Source of the DNA: Lewinellaceae bacterium
GTDB lineage: Bacteria; Bacteroidota; Bacteroidia; Chitinophagales; Saprospiraceae
DNA length: 64,000 nt
Assembly (NCBI GenBank): GCA_020636435.1
Contig: JACJXX010000001.1
Location: 2,559,001 to 2,623,000 of the forward strand
Reading direction: 5' to 3'
Shown here: in pieces, positions 35,955 through 44,913 of the stretch
Layout of the letters: each line of letters starts with the position of its first letter
Numbering within the stretch: position 1 is the first letter of the stretch
Program-made: the position numbers and the translations under genes
Notes under the pieces: model-generated
Told to the model about the DNA's origin: nothing
The model's input: the letters and a program-made list of their open reading frames with translations, nothing else
Databases searched by the model: none

Positions 35955-38363
35955 CTAAATTTCCACCATCAACCCAATACTCGGCAGCGGCGTGCCCGTT
36001 GCGTCATTGATCGTCTTGAGGCGGTAGCGCTGCTGGCCGGCCGGAGCATCGGGGTTGACGATCACCCCGTCGCCGATGGGCCTTCCATCTTCCCCCAGGG
36101 GGCGGTCCAGGATAAGCTGTTCGTTGCCCACCGCATTTCCGGTAATGTTTTCTATATCCAGGAAAATATTCAGGCTCCACTTGTCGAAGAACCACTTTTT
36201 GTCGATGCGGATATCGATGGTGTTGCTGGCGTTATTCCGGTTGACGTTCAGCAGGTTGTAGTTGGGTATTCCTCTGCCGTTGACATCCCAGTTGAGCGCC
36301 AGGGAAGAAACATCGGAGAAGGGCGTTGACGGCAGCCCCGACTGGTAGCGCCAGTTCATGCCTATTTCCCAGTTGTTGCCGAAACGCTTGCCCGCCGTCA
36401 GGCTGAAAATGTGGCGCGCATCCCAGGAAGAGGGCACGAACACACCGTTCTTATCTTCGAATTCGCTCCAGCCCAGCGTATAGGCGGCAATGCCGTAGAA
36501 ACCCTTGAACAGGCGCTGCTGAAAGAGCACCTCCAGCCCGTAGCTGCGCCCGTCCGACCTTGGCACAGCCGGCTCGTTGCCCACCACGCCGAAGTCGCCG
36601 CCCAGGTTGGCCAGCGTCAGGCTGTCCCGCAGCAGAAAGGGGTAGTCGTTGTAATATTTGTAATATCCTTCCACCGTAAACCGGGAGTTCGCCGCCGTGT
36701 TGAATTCCAGCCCTGCCACCAGGTGATTGTTCCGCACGTATTTTATTCCATTTTGCTTGTTGACAAAAACGCCGTCTTCCTGATAGCCCAGGATGGTATA
36801 GGGCGGGAGTTGATAGTAAATGCCCGTGTTGAAGTTGAAAGACAGGCGCTCAGTAAGGGCATAAGCCAGAGAAAAACGAGGGGAGAACTGCTCCAGGGGG
36901 TTGTTCATCTCCTTCGAGTAGCTGTTGGCGTCCATGCGGAAGCCCAGGGAAAGGACGAGGCGCTCGTCCGCCAGCTTTCGGCTGCCCTGGGCGAAAAAGG
37001 CGTACTTGTTCAGGCCGAACTCCGAGAAGTAATTGACCGTCTGCGGCCCGGCGGAGGTGAAGATGCGGTTGAAGGTCCGGTTGTTGTACTTCACATACTC
37101 GTAACCGGCTCCGTAGTTGAATTTATAATCCCCCAGGCGCACCGTATGCTCGGCGCGCAGCTTGTTTTCCGCCTCCTGCGATTTATAGCGGAGGATGAGG
37201 TTGTCTTCGGAGCTGTCGTCATTCTGATCGTATTTTTCCGCTTCGTTGTTCAGCATATTGCGGCTGAGGACGAACAGCCAGAAACCATTCTCCCCGTAGT
37301 GCTTATAAGTGAGCCCATTGGTGTAGTTCCACTGCGGGCTCACCGGAAGCTGGTCGAGCAGGAACTGCTGCTCTTCGTCGTCGTTGGCCTCCAGGTTCAG
37401 CTCGAACTGGTCGATGGCGCCCAGCCCGATAAACGTCAGCTCGTTTTTCTTGTCGATCCGGTATTTGACCTTGGCCTGGAAGTCGTTGTAGGTCGGCAGG
37501 AAGGGCAGCCCCAGCGCCTTGAACAGAAACTGCAGGTAAGAACGGCGGGCGGAGAGCAGAAAGGTAGCCTTCTCTCCAACCGGCCCTTCCGCCGTCAGGC
37601 CGATGTCGGTCGCGCTCAACATAAAGTTGCCGCCCAGGCGGTCGTCTCTGCCGTCGCGCTGCCGGAAGTTCAGCACCGAGCTCAGGGCGTTGCCCCGGTT
37701 GGCGGGAAAAGCGCCGCTGAAGAAGTCCACCTCCCGGATGAAGTTGACATTGATCAGGCCCACCGGCCCGCCGGAAGCGCCCTGGGTGGCAAAGTGGTTG
37801 ATGTTGGGCACTTCCACGTCGTCCAGGTAAAAGCGGTTCTCGTTGGGCGCGCCTCCGCGGATGATGAGGTCATTGCGAAAAGAAGCCGAAGTGGTGACGC
37901 CGGGCAGCGACTGCACCACCCGAGAAATGTCGCGGTTGGCGCCCGGGTTGCGCTGTATCTCCGCTACCCCGATGGTGCGCAGCGAAACGGGGCTCTCTTC
38001 GGTTTTTCGGAAAGGTGAAGCTTTGACCACCACCTCCTCCAGGTTCTGCGCAGCTTCTTCCAGTTTGAGGTTGACGACGGCTGGCTTGGAATTGGTCACC
38101 TGTATCTCGTATGCCGTTTGCTCGTTGTAACCGACATACGTGGCGCGGATGTCGTACAAGCCGGGCTGCAGCCCGCCGATCTCGTAGTTGCCGTCCACAT
38201 CGGTGGTCATGCCCTTGTCGGTGCCCAGCACCAGGATATTGGCAAAGGCGATGGGTTCGTTGTTGATGGCGTCCGTTACCTTTCCCTTTATGATGCCTCC
38301 CTGAGCAAAAAGGTTGCTGGCCGCAAATAGGAAAAAGGCCAATAAACTGATTAAACGAAGCAT
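35955..38363 (-). CDS. TonB-dependent receptor
   Basis: About 802 residues from the ATG at 38363, chosen because a signal peptide (LRLISLLAFFLFAASNLFAQ) follows; the frame extends to 38474. After it comes a carboxypeptidase-regulatory-like domain (IIKGKVTDAINNEPIAFANI LVLGTDKGMTTDVDGNYEIG), then a plug (VVVKASPFRKTEESPVSLRT, VVQSLPGVTTSASFRNDLII, EVPNINHFATQ) and a beta barrel ending in aromatic-flanked strands with a short terminal segment SIGLMVEI. It is an outer-membrane transporter driven by TonB. No SusD-like partner is adjacent, so it is not a classic SusCD pair; the substrate is unknown. Confidence 0.9.
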   Translation of the reverse strand: MLRLISLLAFFLFAASNLFAQGGIIKGKVTDAINNEPIAFANILVLGTDKGMTTDVDGNYEIGGLQPGLYDIRATYVGYNEQTAYEIQVTNSKPAVVNLKLEEAAQNLEEVVVKASPFRKTEESPVSLRTIGVAEIQRNPGANRDISRVVQSLPGVTTSASFRNDLIIRGGAPNENRFYLDDVEVPNINHFATQGASGGPVGLINVNFIREVDFFSGAFPANRGNALSSVLNFRQRDGRDDRLGGNFMLSATDIGLTAEGPVGEKATFLLSARRSYLQFLFKALGLPFLPTYNDFQAKVKYRIDKKNELTFIGLGAIDQFELNLEANDDEEQQFLLDQLPVSPQWNYTNGLTYKHYGENGFWLFVLSRNMLNNEAEKYDQNDDSSEDNLILRYKSQEAENKLRAEHTVRLGDYKFNYGAGYEYVKYNNRTFNRIFTSAGPQTVNYFSEFGLNKYAFFAQGSRKLADERLVLSLGFRMDANSYSKEMNNPLEQFSPRFSLAYALTERLSFNFNTGIYYQLPPYTILGYQEDGVFVNKQNGIKYVRNNHLVAGLEFNTAANSRFTVEGYYKYYNDYPFLLRDSLTLANLGGDFGVVGNEPAVPRSDGRSYGLEVLFQQRLFKGFYGIAAYTLGWSEFEDKNGVFVPSSWDARHIFSLTAGKRFGNNWEIGMNWRYQSGLPSTPFSDVSSLALNWDVNGRGIPNYNLLNVNRNNASNTIDIRIDKKWFFDKWSLNIFLDIENITGNAVGNEQLILDRPLGEDGRPIGDGVIVNPDAPAGQQRYRLKTINDATGTPLPSIGLMVEI

Positions 38364-38558
38364 ACCGGTATCTCTTAAATAGTTTTGGAAAATAATAACA
38401 TAGCCGTCAACAACGGAAGCTGAATTAAGTTGGATTTTTTTCACAAAACTATTTAGGAAGGTATTATTCAGCAATGCCAGGCCGATGATTTTGCATTTTT
38501 AGCTACCTTGCAGGAAACCGGAGGCCCCAGAAAAGGTATTTTTAATCCCTACAGAGTC

Positions 38559-39686
38559 ATGAAAATACTCATTGCCGCTGATTCTTTCAAAGACGCCTTG
38601 CCCGCCCTGGAAGTTTGCCAGGCCATTGCCCGCGGCCTGCAGCGGGCCCTGCCTCAAGCCGAACCCATTCTCTTCCCCATGGCGGACGGAGGCGAGGGCA
38701 CCGCCGGAATCCTCACTTTTCACAGCCGGGGCCAGTGGATTGAGAAAGAAGTCAACGACCCCTTATTTCGTCCCATAACCGCCGGTTACGGGCTTTCGGG
38801 CGATGGAAGAACGGCCTTTATCGAGATGGCGGCGGCTTCCGGCCTGCCGCTTTTGAAAGAAGAAGAACGCTCCGCGCTGAAGACGACCACTTTCGGCACC
38901 GGCGAGCTCATCCTGGACGCCATCCAGCGAGGCGTTCAACGCATCATGCTGGGCATCGGCGGCAGCGCCACCAACGATGCCGGCATAGGCATGGCGGCCG
39001 CCCTGGGCTACCGCTTCTTCGACGAAAACGGGGAACGCCTGCCGGCTACCGGAGAGAACCTGGCCAGGGTCTCCACCGTCGACAGCGGCCACCTAAAGGC
39101 CCGGCTGGAAGGTTTGGAAGTAGAAGTCTTATGCGATGTCGACAACCCCTTGTTTGGGGAGAAAGGCGCCGCCCACGTCTATGCCCCTCAGAAGGGCGCC
39201 AACCCCGAAGGCGTAGCCATCCTCGACGATGGGCTCCGGCATTTTGCCCAACTCCTGGAACATAAGTTCGGCAAAGATTTTGCCCACATCCCCGGCGCCG
39301 GAGCAGCCGGCGGCCTGGGCGCCGGGGCCATGGCTTTTCTGGGCGGCCGGCTCCGCCCCGGCATCGAAGCCGTGATGGATTATACCCGTTTTGAAGACCA
39401 GCTGGAAGGGGTGCAGATCGTTTTCACCGGCGAAGGCAAGGTCGACTCCCAAACCCTGCACGGCAAGCTCATCTATGGCATCACCCGGCGGGCAAAAGCG
39501 GCCGGCGTGCCTGTCGTCGCCCTCTGCGGCGCCCTGCTGGCCAGCCCGGAGGATGTGGATGCCATCGGGCTGAAAGCCGCTTTTTCTATACAGAACCGGC
39601 CGGCCAGCCTGGAGACAGCGCTCAAAGAAACGGCGGAGGGGCTGGAGCGCACGGCTTTTCACATTGGGCGGATGCTGGCGCATTAA
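38559..39686 (+). CDS. Glycerate kinase
   Basis: About 375 residues from the ATG at 38559, preceding MKILIAADSFKDALPALEVC, the typical start of family I glycerate kinases; the frame extends upstream to 38508. Other family blocks are FPMADGGEGTAGIL, MAAASGLPLLKEEERSALKT TTFGTGELI, MLGIGGSATNDAGIGMAAAL G, CDVDNPLFGEKGAAHVYAPQ KGA and VFTGEGKVDSQTLHGKLIYG. It phosphorylates glycerate with ATP in the cytoplasm, feeding glyoxylate-derived or sugar-acid carbon into glycolysis. It is a single gene, divergent from the TonB-dependent receptor and convergent with the PAP2 gene. Confidence 0.93.
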   Translation: MKILIAADSFKDALPALEVCQAIARGLQRALPQAEPILFPMADGGEGTAGILTFHSRGQWIEKEVNDPLFRPITAGYGLSGDGRTAFIEMAAASGLPLLKEEERSALKTTTFGTGELILDAIQRGVQRIMLGIGGSATNDAGIGMAAALGYRFFDENGERLPATGENLARVSTVDSGHLKARLEGLEVEVLCDVDNPLFGEKGAAHVYAPQKGANPEGVAILDDGLRHFAQLLEHKFGKDFAHIPGAGAAGGLGAGAMAFLGGRLRPGIEAVMDYTRFEDQLEGVQIVFTGEGKVDSQTLHGKLIYGITRRAKAAGVPVVALCGALLASPEDVDAIGLKAAFSIQNRPASLETALKETAEGLERTAFHIGRMLAH

Positions 39687-39688
39687 AC

Positions 39689-40483
39689 TCAAAACACCAC
39701 CCGGAGCAACGCCCCGTTCGTCCCCCCGTACAACTCCACGCCTTTGTTTTTCAACCCCGGCCTTTTGTGCAGGTGCGGCACTAAATAACCGACCAGGGCG
39801 CCGGCGGCATACCCGGCGATGACGTCGGTCGGATAATGGCGCCCCGCCTGGACCCTCAGGTAGCCGGTAATGGCAGGGATGGCGGCGGCTGTGGCCCACA
39901 CCACGGGTTTCCACTTGCTATCCGGAAAATAATCGGAAAAAACTTTGGCGGTAAAAAAAGTATTGGCGGCAACCACGGAGGTATGGCCGGAAAAAAAAGC
40001 CGTTTTGGCATTGATCTTTTGCTTTTCCTGCGCATCTATTGCCGTGTTGTATACATACGGCCGGGGCCGGCGAAAGGCATATTTGGAGGCCAGGGTAAGC
40101 CCGCTGGTCATCAGCGCGGTTTCGCCATAGAGAAAAAGGATCTGGCCTAAATCATGGCGCGTTTGGCGATTGGCCACAAACAATAAGGGAAGCACGTGGG
40201 AGCCGTACAGAAAATAATTGCTGGCTTCCTTGGCCTGGAGAGAGCTGTTGTCGATGGCCCCCCGGTCAAAAGCGTTGACCTGCATGGGGTCGAGCCGTTC
40301 CAACTCATTGATGGTGAACAAAGTGGTTTGGTTTTTCAACAATGCCCCTCCCGCCAGGGCTGCCCCTCCCCCGCCGATGAAAGCCATTTCTTTGCCGAAA
40401 CTGAAACGGTAGGGAGACTGAGCTCCAACGGGGCCAAAGGCCAATAGCAACGATGCACTGAGAACAAAGGATAGCCACTTCAT
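39689..40483 (-). CDS. PAP2-family phosphatase, exported
   Basis: 264 residues from the ATG at 40483 with a signal peptide (KWLSFVLSASLLLAFGPVGA); an alternative ATG eight codons upstream (40507) is possible. The three acid-phosphatase motifs are visible: KYAFRRPRP (K-x6-RP), FFSGHTSV (P/F-SGH) and RVQAGRHYPTDVIAGY (R-x5-H-x3-D). It probably dephosphorylates lipid phosphates in the envelope, for example undecaprenyl pyrophosphate or phosphatidic acid. It ends with a strand-like tail (GVELYGGTNGALLRVVF). It converges with the glycerate kinase gene, leaving only a 2-bp gap. Confidence 0.88.
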   Translation of the reverse strand: MKWLSFVLSASLLLAFGPVGAQSPYRFSFGKEMAFIGGGGAALAGGALLKNQTTLFTINELERLDPMQVNAFDRGAIDNSSLQAKEASNYFLYGSHVLPLLFVANRQTRHDLGQILFLYGETALMTSGLTLASKYAFRRPRPYVYNTAIDAQEKQKINAKTAFFSGHTSVVAANTFFTAKVFSDYFPDSKWKPVVWATAAAIPAITGYLRVQAGRHYPTDVIAGYAAGALVGYLVPHLHKRPGLKNKGVELYGGTNGALLRVVF

Positions 40484-40515
40484 TTTATGGAGTTTAATGC
40501 TTTTCAAAACCGTTT

Positions 40516-41799
40516 TTAAAATTTATACATCAGGCTTCCCCGGATACCGAGAATTCGGGGAGACAGAGAACCCATCGTATTCCAGTTGGTGCGGTAGGAC
40601 GCCGCCAGTTGCCCGCTCCATTGGCGGGAGAATTCATGCTCCAGGCCGGCCTGGAACAAAATATAGCCGGTTTGCCACATATTGCCGGGCACGCTGCCGT
40701 CGAAGCTCCATTCTTCTCCCGTAAGCGGATTCTCAAATTCGTAGATCACGTCGTGGTAGAGCAACGAAGCCGTTCCATACCCAAGTCCGGCAAATGGGCT
40801 CCATTTGCTCCGGGTGAGGAACAAATACTGCATGCCGGCCGAGAACTGAAGGGTAGGTTGCGGGACTTCCGCTTTTTTGAAGGCAAAATCATCGCTGGGA
40901 GGTTCAATAACCGGAACGCCAATGGACTCGTCCATCTGGTTTGATTCGATGTGGATTTTAAAGTAACTGGCATCCATCCACATCCGGATGCTGGGAGAAA
41001 ACTCGATGGCCAGTTGCAGCCCTCCCATGCCTCCCGCCTGCCTGGAGAGGCTCTGGCTGAAGGGGAAGGCCCCGCCGCCGCTGACGCCTATTTGAAGGCC
41101 CTTGGGGCGAAGCGGATAGACATACTGCCCCAACGTTTTTTTCCGTTTGGCCAATACGGGCTCCAGGGGTATTTCCTGTGGAGCAGCCGGCTGGCCCGAC
41201 TGTACGAAGGATGGGCTGTTTGCAGGCAAAGGATCCAGGAAACCGCGCCAATAATCAGGTTGCGGATTGCCAGTTTGCTCTGCGCCGGGCAGTTGCTGCC
41301 CTTCGCGCTCCCGCTGCCGGACAATCAGTGAAGAGTAGGAAGGGGCGCCGCCGGGAAGAAAGAGGCCGGCTGCAGGCTGTCCGGCGCCGGGGGCAGAACC
41401 CGGTGCGGGAAAGGAAAAGCCCTTCCAGCCCGGGAGCGGAAATGAAACAGCAGGGGCGCCCGGAGCAGAGGCAACAGCAGTTTGCTCCCGAATCACTGTT
41501 GTATGGTATATGGTATCGGTTAGGTAAACCACATGCGTTTGATAAACGGTATCGCGCAGCATGGCGATCTCCTGTATTTTCCGCGTCGCCTTTCTTTGCT
41601 CGAGCAAAACGAAAGCGTTGGCCGCCAGCAACAAGACCAGGAAAGGCAAAGCCCACCACCATGCCGGGGCCGCCGGCTTTTTGTCGCCCAACTGGTCGAG
41701 CCGCCTGTCCATATCCTTCCAGTCTCTTTCTTCAAAGGCCGGCTCCGGGCGGTTCTCCAGATTTTCCCGAAATTGTTTGAAAAAATCATCCATCTTCAA
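40516..41799 (-). CDS. Anti-sigma-like protein with C-terminal beta barrel
   Basis: 427 residues. A cytoplasmic N terminus (FFKQFRENLENRPEPAFEER DWKDMDRRLDQL) of the kind seen in Bacteroidota anti-sigma-like proteins is followed by one membrane segment (WWWALPFLVLLLAANAFVLL, about 45-65). Next comes a coiled-coil-like stretch and a long Pro/Gly/Ala-rich linker. The C-terminal 200 residues look like an outer-membrane barrel (LQIGVSGGGAFPFSQSL, LQLAIEFSPSIRMWMDASYF, LQFSAGMQYLFLTRSKWSPF, LAASYRTNWNTMG, ending GSLMYKF). So one chain may span both membranes. Its start overlaps the sigma factor stop by 4 bp, indicating co-translation and control of the sigma factor. Confidence 0.75.
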   Translation of the reverse strand: MKMDDFFKQFRENLENRPEPAFEERDWKDMDRRLDQLGDKKPAAPAWWWALPFLVLLLAANAFVLLEQRKATRKIQEIAMLRDTVYQTHVVYLTDTIYHTTVIREQTAVASAPGAPAVSFPLPGWKGFSFPAPGSAPGAGQPAAGLFLPGGAPSYSSLIVRQREREGQQLPGAEQTGNPQPDYWRGFLDPLPANSPSFVQSGQPAAPQEIPLEPVLAKRKKTLGQYVYPLRPKGLQIGVSGGGAFPFSQSLSRQAGGMGGLQLAIEFSPSIRMWMDASYFKIHIESNQMDESIGVPVIEPPSDDFAFKKAEVPQPTLQFSAGMQYLFLTRSKWSPFAGLGYGTASLLYHDVIYEFENPLTGEEWSFDGSVPGNMWQTGYILFQAGLEHEFSRQWSGQLAASYRTNWNTMGSLSPRILGIRGSLMYKF

Positions 41800-42359
41800 T
41801 TCGATTTTGTCGATCTGTTCCTTCCTTTTTCCAGTATGCTCCTCAGCTTTTCCTTGGCCCGCAATAAGTTGGAACGGGAAGTGCTCACGCTGATGTCCAG
41901 CATTTGCGCGATCTCGTGGTGTTTATAACCTTCTATGACAAACAGTGTAAATACCATCCGGTAAACAGGGGTCAACTGCTGAAGAACCGGGATCATATCC
42001 TCGTCGGGCGAAATCCGGGGCATCGCCGGTTCTTCCTTTGCTACATCGGTTAAAGCAGTAAGCTCAAGATGCGCCGGGTGCTTGTGGTTCTTCCGGTAAT
42101 AATCTATCGCCGCATGGACGAGGATGCTGCGCAGCCAGGCCCGGAACGGATAGTCGGGGTCGTACTGATCCAGCTTGGTGAATACTTTGAGAAAGGCGTC
42201 ATTCAGTATTTCCACTGCCTCTTCCCGGTTTTTGGAATAGCGCAGGCAAACATTCATGGCATAGCCATAGAAATGCTCATAGAGCTTCCGCTGGCTATTC
42301 CGGCTGCCCCTTTGGCACCCTTGAAGAATAAGCGTAAGATTGATCTTTTCCTCAGACAT
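41796..42359 (-). CDS. ECF-type RNA polymerase sigma factor
   Basis: 187 residues from the ATG at 42359; the frame runs on to 42608, but the family pattern begins at MSEEKINLTLILQGCQRGSR. Region 2 is LYEHFYGYAMNVCLRYSKNR EEAVEILNDAFLKVFTKLDQ YDPDYPFRAWLRSILVHAAI DYYRK. Region 4 is LTPVYRMVFTLFVIEGYKHH EIAQMLDISVSTSRSNLLRA KEKLR. This is the common Bacteroidota ECF sigma-70 type. The overlapping downstream gene is the likely anti-sigma regulator, so the pair forms an envelope-sensing unit. The target genes are unknown. Confidence 0.92.
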   Translation of the reverse strand: MSEEKINLTLILQGCQRGSRNSQRKLYEHFYGYAMNVCLRYSKNREEAVEILNDAFLKVFTKLDQYDPDYPFRAWLRSILVHAAIDYYRKNHKHPAHLELTALTDVAKEEPAMPRISPDEDMIPVLQQLTPVYRMVFTLFVIEGYKHHEIAQMLDISVSTSRSNLLRAKEKLRSILEKGRNRSTKSN

Positions 42360-42586
42360 CGGCCTTGCTTCTTTTAACGGTACGCAATGGAGGGGGGAAT
42401 TAGCTGCGTGAAAGGAAAAAATCCACCATTCACGCATCCGGGCAACCCGGTTTTCAGGATAGCTGTTAAAGATACAAAACCAAGCTTGATCCTGCAAGTT
42501 GCGGGAAAATGGACAACTTCGCCTATATTTACGGGCCAAACCCATGGCCCGATCTTTGAATCTATGTCTAAAAAACTCATAAAGCG

Positions 42587-44182
42587 ATGAAATACCTTTA
42601 CTGGCCACTGATCCTGATGCTCACATTGACCACTGCCTGCCGGCAGGCGCCCGAGGGTGTCGTTGAATACCGCGAGACCAAACAAAACCTCCCGCCCCGG
42701 GAACGCTTCGGCGACCTCTTCGTCGCCGTTCAGATGAACCAGGTATTTCCCGACGGGAAAACCTTCGTCGATTGCACTCCGAAATACCCCACCGATGAAA
42801 TCCTCGACAAATACCAGGCGGCAAAGGATTTGGAGAGCTTCGACCTGAAAAAGTTCGTTCTCGAGAATTTCGAACTGCCCAAGCAGTACGCCTCCGGTTA
42901 TCAGAGCGACACCAGCCGCAGCGCCGCCGAACACATCAACGAACTCTGGCCTGTGCTCACCCGGCAGCCCGACGACACGGCTGCCGTCCGCGGCACCCTC
43001 ATTCCGCTGCCCAATCCCTACATCGTGCCCGGCGGCCGTTTCGGGGAAATCTACTACTGGGACAGCTACTTCACCATGCTGGGCCTGCAGGCGGCCGGCA
43101 AGGTAGATATGATAGAAAACATGATCGACAACTTCGCCTACCTGATCGATACCATCGGCTTTATCCCCAACGGCAACCGCGACTACTTCCTCACCCGCTC
43201 TCAGCCGCCCTTTTTTGCCTCCATGGTGCAACTGCTGGCCACTGAAAAAGGCAGCGAGGTGTATCAGAAGTACCTGCCCCAGCTGGAAAAGGAATACCAG
43301 TTCTGGATGAATGGCATGGAGCAAGTCAACGCCGGAAACCCGGCTGCCCAGCATGTAGTAAGGCTGAAAGACGGCAGCCTCCTCAACCGCTACTGGGACA
43401 GAGGAGCATACCCCCGCGCCGAAATGTACCGCGACGATGTGGAGACGGCTGAAAAGAGCAGGAAGGGCCCGGAAGAACTGTACCGCCACATCCGCTCGGC
43501 CTGCGAATCGGGCTGGGACTTTTCCAGCCGCTGGTTCGCCGATAAGCAGAACCTGCACACCATCCACACCAACGACATCATCCCCGTCGACCTCAACTGC
43601 CTGCTCTACAACCTGGAACAAACCCTGGCCGGCGCATACACCCAGGCCGGCGACCTGGAAAACGCCTCCCTTTTCCAGCAGAGGGCGCAGCAGCGCCATC
43701 AGGCCATCCTGCGCTACTGCTGGGACAATGCCGGCTCCTTCTTCAAGGATTACGACTTCGTGGCCGATTCCATCATCGACGTTCCTTCTCTGGCGGGCAT
43801 GTTCCCGCTGTACTTCAACCTGGCCATCCCCGGGCAGGCAGAGATGGCTGCCGCCGTGCTGAAGCGCGACTTTCTCAAAGCAGGCGGCCTGCTGACCACC
43901 CTCAACCACACCGGCCAGCAATGGGACGCGCCCAACGGATGGGCGCCCCTGCAATGGATAAGCATACAGGGCCTGCGCAACTACGGCTACCAGGAACTGG
44001 CCAACGAGTGCAAACAACGCTGGGTGGGCCTCAACGTCAAAGTCTACCGCAACACCGGCAAGATGGTCGAAAAGTACAATGTGGAGGACATGGCCCTGCT
44101 GGCCGGCGGCGGCGAATATCCGGTGCAGGACGGCTTTGGCTGGACCAATGGGGTGTTGTTGAGGTTGCTGATGGAGGATTAA
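42587..44182 (+). CDS. treA: Trehalase (GH37), lipoprotein
   Basis: 531 residues. The N terminus is a lipoprotein signal (YWPLILMLTLTTAC, Cys about 18). The two GH37 signatures are intact: PGGRFGEIYYWDSYFTMLGL (about 148-167) and QWDAPNGWAPLQ (about 445-456). It hydrolyses alpha,alpha-trehalose to glucose. The lipid anchor implies it acts in the periplasm or at the outer membrane. It is divergent from the sigma factor gene, with 227 bp between start codons. It is slightly shorter than E. coli TreA but complete. Confidence 0.95.
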   Translation: MKYLYWPLILMLTLTTACRQAPEGVVEYRETKQNLPPRERFGDLFVAVQMNQVFPDGKTFVDCTPKYPTDEILDKYQAAKDLESFDLKKFVLENFELPKQYASGYQSDTSRSAAEHINELWPVLTRQPDDTAAVRGTLIPLPNPYIVPGGRFGEIYYWDSYFTMLGLQAAGKVDMIENMIDNFAYLIDTIGFIPNGNRDYFLTRSQPPFFASMVQLLATEKGSEVYQKYLPQLEKEYQFWMNGMEQVNAGNPAAQHVVRLKDGSLLNRYWDRGAYPRAEMYRDDVETAEKSRKGPEELYRHIRSACESGWDFSSRWFADKQNLHTIHTNDIIPVDLNCLLYNLEQTLAGAYTQAGDLENASLFQQRAQQRHQAILRYCWDNAGSFFKDYDFVADSIIDVPSLAGMFPLYFNLAIPGQAEMAAAVLKRDFLKAGGLLTTLNHTGQQWDAPNGWAPLQWISIQGLRNYGYQELANECKQRWVGLNVKVYRNTGKMVEKYNVEDMALLAGGGEYPVQDGFGWTNGVLLRLLMED

Positions 44183-44308
44183 AATTATTCATCGAAACTG
44201 ACTGAAATCATTGACAGTGCAAGAAAGTTTGAATAAATTTATGGAATTCACAAGGACATGCACTCCTTGTTTTAAACCCATTTCGTTAACCAAAGAACCC
44301 GCTTTATC

Positions 44309-44578
44309 ATGGCAAAAAAGTATTATTTGGTCACCTACTCCTGGTCTCTGAATCAAGACATCCCCACTGCTAAACCTCGTGGATTTGTCTGGAAAGCCAC
44401 CAAGGATATGTACATGAAGCTCGACGAGCCGCCCACCTACTCGCTGATCTACAAACTGGCGCTGAAGGCAGGGGCCGAAAAAGAAGGCTTCCGGATTGAG
44501 GCCGTGAGCGAAGTACCGAACAACTTCCGGAAAAAATGGAGCGAAGTAGACGTCTTCGAAGAAACGGATGAAAAGTAG
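44309..44578 (+). CDS. Small hypothetical protein
   Basis: 89 residues with no signal peptide: MAKKYYLVTYSWSLNQDIPT ... WKATKDMYMKLDEPPTYSLI YKLALKAGAEKEGFRIEAVS. The composition is protein-like, and a strong hairpin follows the stop, consistent with a real monocistronic gene. No family is recognised. Confidence 0.65.
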   Translation: MAKKYYLVTYSWSLNQDIPTAKPRGFVWKATKDMYMKLDEPPTYSLIYKLALKAGAEKEGFRIEAVSEVPNNFRKKWSEVDVFEETDEK

Positions 44579-44613
44579 GCTCCTTTAGCGAGCACCTGAA
44601 CCCCCAACGATAG

Positions 44614-44644
44614 ACAGCCCTTTCCGGAATAGTGGAAGGGCTGT
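44614..44644 (+). terminator. Strong hairpin terminator
   Basis: ACAGCCCTTTCC (44614-44625) pairs with GGAAGGGCTGT (44634-44644) and is followed by TCTGTTTA. It is 36 bp after the small hypothetical gene's stop. Confidence 0.75.
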
Positions 44645-44745
44645 TCTGTTTACGGCGTAGAGGAAGCGTTGGTGGAAGGCATAGGCTACTCTACCGGCCT
44701 GTTTCTGTATGCAAAAATTTTTTGAAATTCTGATGAAATATCAAT

Positions 44746-44908
44746 AGAGTTGATGCGTTGGGGGGCTTTAGTGGGAAAAAAGATTAATTTTCGCCCTGAT
44801 TGAGGCGCAAAAGTGGGAGGATAGTGGCGCTACCTGACCGCTTTTGGAACGAAGAGCAGGGTGAAAAGTAACTTTTTAACCGCTGAATGCTCCCAACGCA
44901 TCAACTCT
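44746..44908. repeat. Long palindromic element with perfect 17-bp ends
   Basis: AGAGTTGATGCGTTGGG (44746-44762) and CCCAACGCATCAACTCT (44892-44908) are exact reverse complements. Inner segments (TTTTCGCCCTG and CAGGGTGAAAA) also pair. The centre GGATAGTGGCGCTACCTGA resembles the centre of the elements at 24133 and 61404. It ends 5 bp before the next start codon. The half-site AGAGTTGATGCG also occurs at 15429 beside the 47-bp repeat. Confidence 0.85.
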
Positions 44909-44913
44909 AATAA

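Noticed and set aside
36411..38018. 535-codon plus-strand ORF opposite the TonB-dependent receptor
   Set aside because: Val/Gln-rich shadow; the minus strand carries signal peptide, plug and barrel features.
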